From Sideroxyarcus emersonii (GTDB lineage Bacteria; Pseudomonadota; Gammaproteobacteria; Burkholderiales; Gallionellaceae), in assembly GCF_021654335.1 (NCBI RefSeq), contig NZ_AP023423.1:1487001-1551000 (forward strand): DNA of 64,000 nucleotides, read 5' to 3'. This document shows, piece after piece, positions 56,527-64,000 of the stretch (the stretch's first letter is position 1; every line of letters begins with the position of its first letter). Both the position numbers and the translations under genes were made by a program. The notes under the pieces were generated by a model. The model was not told where the DNA came from and searched no databases. It saw nothing but the letters and a program-made list of their open reading frames with translations.

Positions 56527-59010
56527 ATGAAACGCATGTTATTCAATGCGACGCAGCCGGAAGAACTCCGCGTCGCCATTGTGGACGGTCAGAAACTCAT
56601 CGACCTCGACATTGAAACCGCCGGCAAAGAGCAGCGCAAAAGCAACATCTACAAAGCCATCATCACCCGCATCGAGCCCAGCCTCGAAGCCTGTTTCGTG
56701 GAATACGGCGGTACCCGCCACGGTTTCCTCCCCTTCAAGGAAGTCTCCCCCCAGTATTACCAGCCCGGCGCCGGCAGCCGTTCTTCCATCAAGGAAGCGC
56801 TGAAAGAAGGCCAGGAACTGCTGGTTCAGGTGGAAAAAGACGAGCGCGGCAACAAGGGCGCCGCCCTCACCACATATATAAGTCTGGCCGGCCGTTACAT
56901 CGTGCTGATGCCAAACAACCCCAACGGCGGCGGTGTTTCTCGCCGTATCGAAGGCGAGGACCGCAACGAATTGCGCGACGTGCTGGCGCAGATGGAAGTG
57001 CCTCATGGCATGAGCATCATCGCCCGCACCGCCGGCATCGGCCGCAACCTGGAAGAGCTGCAGTGGGACCTGGATTACCTCAAGCAACTGTGGGACGCCA
57101 TCGAAGGCGCCGCCAAAGCAGAAAAAGCCCCGTCGCTGATCTACTTGGAAAGCAGCCTGGTCGTGCGCGCCATCCGCGACTACTTCAACCCGGAGATCGG
57201 CGAGATCCTGATCGACACCGATGACATCTTCCAGCAGGCGCAAGCCTTCATGGGCACGGTGATGCCGGACCATGTCGACCGCATCAAGCGCTACCACGAC
57301 GATGTACCGCTGTTCTCGCGCTTCCAGATCGAGCACCAGATCGAGTCCGCCCATGCACGCCAGGTGAACCTGCCTTCCGGCGGCGCCATCGTGATCGACC
57401 ATACCGAAGCCCTGACCGCGATCGACATCAACTCCGCACGTTCGACGCGCGGCGGCGACATCGAAACCACCGCCTACAACACCAACCTGGAAGCGGCCGA
57501 CGAGATTGCCCGACAGTTGCGCCTGCGCGACCTGGGCGGCCTCATCGTCATCGACTTCATCGACATGGAATCGAGCAAGAACCAGCGCGAAGTGGAGAAC
57601 CGCCTGCGCGACGCCCTGCACTTCGACCGTGCCCGCATCCAGACTGCCAAGATCTCGCGTTTCGGCCTGCTGGAGCTGTCGCGCCAGCGCCTGGCACCCA
57701 GCCTGGAAGAAAGCAACCACACCACCTGCCCGCGCTGCAACGGCATCGGCCATATCCGCGGCACGGAATCGTCCGCGCTGAACATCCTGCGCATCATCCA
57801 GGAAGAAGCAATGAAGGACAGCAGCGCCGCCATCCATGCACAGGTGCCGGTGGACGTAGCCACCTTCCTGCTCAACGAAAAGCGCAACGACATCCATCGC
57901 ATCGAATCGCGCTTCAAGGTCGGCGTCACCATCATCCCCAATCCGCATATGGAAACGCCGCACTACAGCGTGAACCGCCTGCGCCAGGACGACATCACTG
58001 CCGACCACCTGCAAGCCAGCTACAAGCTGGTGGAAAAACCGGAAGAAACCAAGCCGGCGACTACGCCCACTGCCCAAGAGATCAAGGCACAGCGCCCGCA
58101 AGCTGCGGTGCGCGGCATCACCCCGGCACAACCGGCTCCCAAGCATGAAGTCAAGGTGGAGAAGAAGACCTCCCTGCTCGGCGGACTGTTCGGCTGGTTC
58201 AAGTCGCTGGGCGGTGAAAGCGAACCCGAGAAACCCGCGGCACCCGCCAAGGGCAGTCGCAACAACCAGCGCCGCGAGCGCGGGGAACGTGGCGAGCGCG
58301 GCGAAGGCGGCAACAAACCGCGCCGCGAGCGGGCAGAACGTGGTGAGCGCGGCGAAGGAGGCAACAAACCGCGCCGCGAGCGCGAAGAAGCTCCGCGCGG
58401 CGACAAGGCCCAGGCAGAGAATCGCGGCGAGCGCCAGCAACAGCAGCCGCGCCAGCCTCGCCCGGCCAACGCGGAAAAACCGGTACTGGAAACGCCCAAG
58501 CCGCTCGCAGCGGGTGAACAGGGCGAAGAAGGCAGCGGGAATGGCAACCGCGAGGGCCGCAAGCGCGGTCGCCGCGGCGGCCGTCGCGAGCGCGAGCGTC
58601 GCGAGCAGCAAGGTGTGGCCCCGGCCGGTGGCAATGGCGAGGCCCAGGTGAGCGAACAGGCTGTCGCAGCCGCGCCGGTTCCAGCCACCCGCGCCAAGCC
58701 GACCGAATACATCGCCTACCCGGAATCGATGAAGAGAGCGAAGCCGACCGAAGTGGTGTGCTACCCGACCCAGACCGTGGCGCAACCCGTCCAGGCAGCG
58801 GCAGCAGCCGTTGCACCGGTCGCCGCCCCGATCGACCTGAGCAACAGCGGCCTGACCATGATCGAGACCGATCCGAACAAGGCGGCCAGCATCGCCCCTG
58901 TGCCGGAGAGCCACGGACATGCACCGCGCCGTCGCCAGCGTCCACGCGAGGTCTATACCATCGAAAACAACGAACCGTTGCAACAGGTGGAAACGCAAAC
59001 GCGCAACTGA
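56527..59010 (+). CDS. rne: Ribonuclease E
   Basis: 827 aa. S1 domain (NIYKAIITRIEPSLEACFVEYGG, about 38-120), RNase H-like and DNase I-like catalytic part with the metal Asp residues in AIDINSARS and VIDFIDME, the Zn-link CPRC, then an intrinsically disordered C-terminal tail rich in Arg, Glu and Gly (about 540-800) with two 17-residue tandem repeats. The tail would scaffold a degradosome and bind RNA. GGGAG precedes the ATG. Confidence 0.96.
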   Translation: MKRMLFNATQPEELRVAIVDGQKLIDLDIETAGKEQRKSNIYKAIITRIEPSLEACFVEYGGTRHGFLPFKEVSPQYYQPGAGSRSSIKEALKEGQELLVQVEKDERGNKGAALTTYISLAGRYIVLMPNNPNGGGVSRRIEGEDRNELRDVLAQMEVPHGMSIIARTAGIGRNLEELQWDLDYLKQLWDAIEGAAKAEKAPSLIYLESSLVVRAIRDYFNPEIGEILIDTDDIFQQAQAFMGTVMPDHVDRIKRYHDDVPLFSRFQIEHQIESAHARQVNLPSGGAIVIDHTEALTAIDINSARSTRGGDIETTAYNTNLEAADEIARQLRLRDLGGLIVIDFIDMESSKNQREVENRLRDALHFDRARIQTAKISRFGLLELSRQRLAPSLEESNHTTCPRCNGIGHIRGTESSALNILRIIQEEAMKDSSAAIHAQVPVDVATFLLNEKRNDIHRIESRFKVGVTIIPNPHMETPHYSVNRLRQDDITADHLQASYKLVEKPEETKPATTPTAQEIKAQRPQAAVRGITPAQPAPKHEVKVEKKTSLLGGLFGWFKSLGGESEPEKPAAPAKGSRNNQRRERGERGERGEGGNKPRRERAERGERGEGGNKPRREREEAPRGDKAQAENRGERQQQQPRQPRPANAEKPVLETPKPLAAGEQGEEGSGNGNREGRKRGRRGGRRERERREQQGVAPAGGNGEAQVSEQAVAAAPVPATRAKPTEYIAYPESMKRAKPTEVVCYPTQTVAQPVQAAAAAVAPVAAPIDLSNSGLTMIETDPNKAASIAPVPESHGHAPRRRQRPREVYTIENNEPLQQVETQTRN
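58270..58389 (+). repeat. Tandem 51-bp repeats in the rne tail
   Basis: Copies 58270-58320 and 58321-58371, plus a partial third (58372-58389). Each encodes RRERxERGERGEGGNKP (residues 582-598 and 599-615). A charged, RNA-binding-type low-complexity stretch that could vary in copy number between strains. Confidence 0.85.
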
Positions 59011-59032
59011 TCGCGCAGGCGGATAACAAAAA

Positions 59033-59058
59033 GCGCACGGCATGCCGTGCGCTTTTTT
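59033..59058 (+). terminator. Terminator after rne
   Basis: Perfect palindromic stem GCGCACGGCATGCCGTGCGC (59033-59052) followed by TTTTTT; an A run precedes it, so it can also serve the convergent phosphatase gene. Confidence 0.9.
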
Positions 59059-59080
59059 ATTTGGATCGAACTACCTGCCG

Positions 59081-59569
59081 TCAGGATGAAACCTGCAGAT
59101 CGCGCTGGCGCACGTGCTGCAACAAGCCGTTCGCCGCATCCTCGACCAGGTCCAGCACGTGCTCGAAACCATCCGCCCCGCCAAAATACGGATCGGGAAC
59201 CTCGCGCTCGTCATGGCGCCGGGCGAACTCCAGGAACAGGCCCAGATGGCCCGTCGCATCTTGCGGACGCAAGCGTTTGAGGATATCGAGGTTCGCCTCG
59301 TCCATCGCCAGCACATAATCGAAGCGCCTGAAGTCCCCCGCCTCAACCTGACGCCCACGCAGGCTGCTCATGTCATAGCCGCGCTGCCTTGCCGCCCGCT
59401 GCGTCCGCGCATCCGGTGCCTCGCCGATGTGGTAATCGTGCGTGCCGGCCGAATCGATGTCGATATGCCCGGCCAGTCCCTCCTGCTCGACATAATGGCG
59501 GAACACCGCCTCGGCCGTGGGCGAGCGGCAGATGTTGCCCATGCAAACGAATAAGACCTTGACCTTCAT
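59081..59569 (-). CDS. Low-molecular-weight protein-tyrosine phosphatase
   Basis: 162 aa. P-loop CMGNICRS (C9...R15) near the N-terminus and the general-acid DPYFGG near residue 125. Cytoplasmic; in bacteria these enzymes often act with tyrosine kinases in polysaccharide export, but no such cluster is seen here. Start at the ATG at 59569 (MKVKVLFVC). Confidence 0.92.
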   Translation of the reverse strand: MKVKVLFVCMGNICRSPTAEAVFRHYVEQEGLAGHIDIDSAGTHDYHIGEAPDARTQRAARQRGYDMSSLRGRQVEAGDFRRFDYVLAMDEANLDILKRLRPQDATGHLGLFLEFARRHDEREVPDPYFGGADGFEHVLDLVEDAANGLLQHVRQRDLQVSS

Positions 59570-59618
59570 ATGCAGTAAACCTCGAACAATTCGGCACGAA
59601 ATATGTGCCATCCCTTAA

Positions 59619-61643
<2,025 letters not shown>

Positions 61644-61776
61644 GGTCAGCCGCGTATTGTACGGGGAATGGGTGGATTGCCAAACCAATGAAAATCTCTG
61701 AGTCATTCACAAAGTGACAATGCCACCGTAAATAGGTAGCATGCCCGCTCAATAAATAGGCTGTCTAAACCTAATT

Positions 61777-62433
61777 GTTAGGCGTGAACAAAAGGCGTCG
61801 CTATGTCCACAGAATTGTCATCACTTGTAATAGCCGGCGCGATTGGTTTTGCATCTGCGATATTTGCGGAACCGCTCCGGCGGTGGATTTTTAGCCCTAA
61901 ACTCATTCTTAGCTTCGAAGACAGCTTAGATTACAGAACGCGCACGCCTGAAACGGCGACATTTCGTGATCCAGAAATTTCGGCAGTTCCTATCCATAGC
62001 AACCATGAGGCAGAGTACGTAAGAATTAGGGTCATTAACGATGCGCGACCAATGGCGAAAGAATGTCGTGCATATCTCGTTGGAATTGAAAAGAAACAAA
62101 CCAACGGCGCTTTTGAGCCGACCATTTACTGCGACAGCATTCCCCTCGCATGGTCTTGCCGCGAAGAAAAAGCATACGAATCGGTAGACATACCAAACGG
62201 AGTAGCGCAATTTATTGACGTCGTTTCCGTACGCAGCATTTCAGATAATTACCGACTCGAAATAAAACCCTTACCACATAGATATGTCGGTTTTCTTCAC
62301 GACAAAGGCACCTTCCGATTAACAGTGCAGGTATCAGGAGAAAACGTGAAGCCCGTATTCATTCGTGTTCAGTTCACTTGGAACGGGAAATGGGATGATT
62401 ACCATGTCCAGCCAGACGATTCTCACACCTAAC
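61777..62433 (+). mobile_element. Integron-cassette-like unit (candidate)
   Basis: A core-site-like GTTAGGC (61777-61783, matching GTTRRRY) lies 19 bp before the ORF, and ACCTAAC (62427-62433, matching RYYYAAC) overlaps its stop codon TAA. This is the layout of a mobile gene cassette. A full attC is not evident: downstream there is CCCCAATT ... AATTaaaGGGG (62451-62477) but no GTTRRRY closing site. No integrase in the window. Confidence 0.4.
61803..62432 (+). CDS. Unknown protein, cassette-like and low GC
   Basis: 209 aa, not recognised. N-terminal hydrophobic anchor (MSTELSSLVIAGAIGFASAIFAEPL), then a soluble beta-rich part with strands such as EYVRIRVINDARPMAKECRAYL and RLTVQVSGENVKPVFIRVQFTW, of the kind seen in many small orphan proteins. 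Base composition is visibly more AT-rich than uvrB and the peroxiredoxin on either side. Flanked by cassette-like core sites. Probably acquired; function unknown. Confidence 0.75.
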   Translation: MSTELSSLVIAGAIGFASAIFAEPLRRWIFSPKLILSFEDSLDYRTRTPETATFRDPEISAVPIHSNHEAEYVRIRVINDARPMAKECRAYLVGIEKKQTNGAFEPTIYCDSIPLAWSCREEKAYESVDIPNGVAQFIDVVSVRSISDNYRLEIKPLPHRYVGFLHDKGTFRLTVQVSGENVKPVFIRVQFTWNGKWDDYHVQPDDSHT

Positions 62434-62487
62434 TGCGCTTCCCCAATTAGAAAACCCAATTAAAGAATTAAAGGGGTTCACAATAGT

Positions 62488-63084
62488 ATGTCAGTCATTA
62501 TGCTAGCCTCGAAAAAAATAAATATGAAAAACCTTCACGTACTGCCAGACGACCTGCCCGTTCCCCAGGATGACGGTGCGTGTGCCCATTTGCATGGCAT
62601 GCAAATGCCCTCCATCTCCTTGGCAAGTACGTCTGGCCGCACAGTCGACCTCGGTTCGGAAAGCGGAATGGTCGTTGCCTATTTCTACCCCATGACCGGC
62701 AGGCCGGATGCACCGCCGATGATCGGCTGGAACGAGATTCCGGGGGCGCGTGGATGCACGCCGCAAACCTGTGCTTTCCGCGATCATCATGCCGAGCTGC
62801 GCGGATTGGGGGCCACGGTGTATGGCGTGAGTGCGCAAGCGCAGGAAGACCAGAAGGAAGCGGTGCAGCGCCTGCACCTGCCTTTCGAGTTGTTGAGCGA
62901 TAGTGCCTTTGAATTGACGAGCGCCTTGCACCTGCCGACTTTCGAATACAACTCGTTACGCCTGATCAAACGGCTTACGCTCATCATCGAAGATGGAAGG
63001 ATACGCAAAGTGTTCTATCCGGTCTTTCCGCCGAACGAGAACGCGGACAATGTCATCGCCTGGCTGCGGACGAACAGGGCCTGA
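62488..63084 (+). CDS. Peroxiredoxin (AhpC/TSA-type, redoxin)
   Basis: Up to 198 aa. Thioredoxin fold with VVAYFYPMTGRP and a peroxidatic-type Cys pair in GARGCTPQTCAFRDHHAEL; strand LTLIIEDGRIRKVFYPVFPP near the end. Reduces peroxides using thiol donors. Start uncertain: ATG 62488 has AAAGGGG 11 nt upstream, but homologous-looking sequence begins at MKNLHVLPDDLPVP (62524). The 5' region directly follows the cassette-like unit. Confidence 0.85.
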   Translation: MSVIMLASKKINMKNLHVLPDDLPVPQDDGACAHLHGMQMPSISLASTSGRTVDLGSESGMVVAYFYPMTGRPDAPPMIGWNEIPGARGCTPQTCAFRDHHAELRGLGATVYGVSAQAQEDQKEAVQRLHLPFELLSDSAFELTSALHLPTFEYNSLRLIKRLTLIIEDGRIRKVFYPVFPPNENADNVIAWLRTNRA

Positions 63085-63276
63085 CCGCGAAAGATCGCTT
63101 TCGAAAATACACCCTCGCCGCAAGCAAGCAGGAACGGGAATCTTCATGACATATCGTCTAGCAACAAGGAAAGACGGCGATCTTCGGCATATATGCTTGC
63201 AGATCGCCTTTGGGTGCGGCTTGCAGGCAGCTTAACTAAGTGCAGATGCGCACGAGTGCGCGACAACCGCCTCTGA

Positions 63277-63606
63277 TCAATGCAGCGCGAGTATCCAGTC
63301 CACCAGTTCCTTCGCCTCGGCCTCGGACACGTCGGGGCGCTTCCACCCTGCAGGTGGCATCGGGACATAACCCCAGTGACCCACGCCGCCTTTCTTGATC
63401 ATTTGCACCAGGTTCGCTTCGGCATCGGCTTTGCCGCTGTATTTCTGCGCGATCGTCTTGAACCCGGTTGCCCTGCCGATCTTGTTATCCACCGAGTGGC
63501 AGATGAGGCATTGCTTCTCTTCGGCGAGTTTCTGCGGATCGGCATGGGCGGCCGAAACCACAGCCACGAAAGAGAGAGCTGCGATGGGAATCGATAACTT
63601 GGTCAT
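63277..63606 (-). CDS. Class I cytochrome c (c551/c552-like)
   Basis: 109 aa with signal peptide (MTKLSIPIAALSFVAVVSAAHA), haem site C33-x2-C36-H37 (CLICH) and axial Met83 (YVPMPPAG). Small soluble periplasmic electron carrier. ATG at 63606 with AAGGAAG upstream. The 192-bp gap to the peroxiredoxin gene holds nothing recognisable. Confidence 0.93.
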   Translation of the reverse strand: MTKLSIPIAALSFVAVVSAAHADPQKLAEEKQCLICHSVDNKIGRATGFKTIAQKYSGKADAEANLVQMIKKGGVGHWGYVPMPPAGWKRPDVSEAEAKELVDWILALH

Positions 63607-63727
63607 GATCTTCCTTTGCTGGAGTAAGTTTATGTTCGCCGAGTCTGGAAGCATTAGCATTCTAGCCGTTTCCTGCCCATGATTTCATCTGCCGAAAATC
63701 GGAGGCATGACATCCAGACATATGGGA

Positions 63728-64000
63728 CTACAGCCCCGTCCCCTGCGATAGTCGTGCCAGCGGGTCCTGCCGATAGAAGCGCGCCAATAACCCATACACC
63801 GCCGGATACTCCAGCTTCAGCAGGTCAGACGCCTCGAAGAAATATTCGGTGAGCACCGCAAAGAACTCGGCCGGGCTCTCGGTGGCGTACGGGTCGATCA
63901 CCGTATCTTCGCCGTCGTCCACGCGGTGGCAGAGGTCGTCGTAGGCAGTTTGAAATTCGCGCGCCCATTCTGCCGGGTCGATGCCGGAATGCAGCGGCGG
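63728..64000 (-). CDS. mtfA: MtfA-like M90 zinc peptidase, C-terminal fragment
   Basis: 91 residues to the right window edge, where the gene continues. The tail DPYATESPAEFFAVLTEYFFE and YPAVYGLLARFYRQDPL matches MtfA, which controls Mlc in E. coli. The glutamates in the SPAEFFAV segment belong to the active-site region; the HExxH motif would lie outside the window. Confidence 0.85.
   Translation of the reverse strand, partial: PPLHSGIDPAEWAREFQTAYDDLCHRVDDGEDTVIDPYATESPAEFFAVLTEYFFEASDLLKLEYPAVYGLLARFYRQDPLARLSQGTGL

Noticed and set aside
58270..58389. CRISPR or mobile repeat
   Set aside because: The repeats are in-frame, code for the RNase E Arg/Glu/Gly tail and have no spacers.
56539..59043. 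834-codon minus-strand ORF opposite rne
   Set aside because: Shadow frame of rne; low-complexity Ala/Leu/Arg translation.

Overview
The window looks like a chromosomal segment of a chemolithotrophic, sulfur-oxidising betaproteobacterium. A member of the Nitrosomonadales (Gallionellaceae / Sideroxydans / Sulfuricella / Thiobacillus neighbourhood) fits best. Reasons: a betaproteobacterial housekeeping backbone (thrS-infC-rpmI-rplT-pheS-pheT-ihfA-merR-tRNA-Pro; rpsF-priB-rpsR-rplI then dnaB), the aprM-aprB-aprA form of adenylylsulfate reductase linked to sat, and a soeABC-type sulfite dehydrogenase. This placement is inferred from gene content; no database search was possible. I saw no transposase, phage or CRISPR array.

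Left third (1-27.5 kb): sulfur energy metabolism. On the minus strand lie soeA-soeB-soeC, a SulP transporter, tusA, dsrE2 and a FadL-type porin, followed by a C_GCAxxG_C_C redox protein, a PDC-type sensor protein and, on the plus strand at the window edge, the end of a TauD-like dioxygenase. Diverging from soeA is sat, then aprM-aprB-aprA. The two routes for sulfite oxidation (direct via Soe, indirect via Apr and Sat with the intermediate APS) thus share one 242-bp intergenic region. After the apr terminator comes a small accessory cluster: an unknown 116-aa protein, a SlyD-like FKBP, a TPR protein, a HIT-family nucleotidyl hydrolase/transferase and a 56-aa protein. Then come a rhodanese, a DUF4279-like protein, a YfcE-like phosphodiesterase, a soluble NarX-like kinase with a four-cysteine GAF region, its NarL-type regulator, sulfide:quinone oxidoreductase, a methyltransferase, a frameshifted cytochrome c, and a LysR regulator overlapping a TDT-family (sulfite/organic-anion) transporter.

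The most interesting signal is regulatory: three intergenic regions (upstream of tusA; between soeA and sat; between the YfcE-like gene and the NarX/NarL-like pair plus sqr) each carry two 7-2-7 inverted repeats with half-site consensus TAACCCW, spaced 23-25 bp centre to centre. This is the architecture expected of a NarL-family regulator, and the window encodes exactly one such regulator. I propose a sulfide/redox-responsive NarXL-like regulon controlling sulfur oxidation.

Middle (27.5-46.3 kb): a plasma-membrane H+-ATPase diverging from a Tat-exported HiPIP, tRNA-Pro(GGG), then the translation/ihfA block on the minus strand. Next is an unusual Mla-like lipid-transport operon in which the ABC ATPase has lost all nucleotide-binding motifs and the embedded CHASE2-cyclase has lost its transition-state residues. 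tRNA-Val(GAC), dnaB and the rpsF operon follow.

Right third (46.3-64 kb): ybbAP-like ABC transporter diverging from tesA with overlapping start codons, a DUF255 thioredoxin-domain protein, an S49 peptidase, a HAD phosphatase, rlmM, a small unknown protein, rluC, rne with a long leader, a low-molecular-weight tyrosine phosphatase, uvrB, a lone low-GC gene framed by integron-cassette-like core sites, a peroxiredoxin, a cytochrome c and the C-terminal part of mtfA at the right edge.
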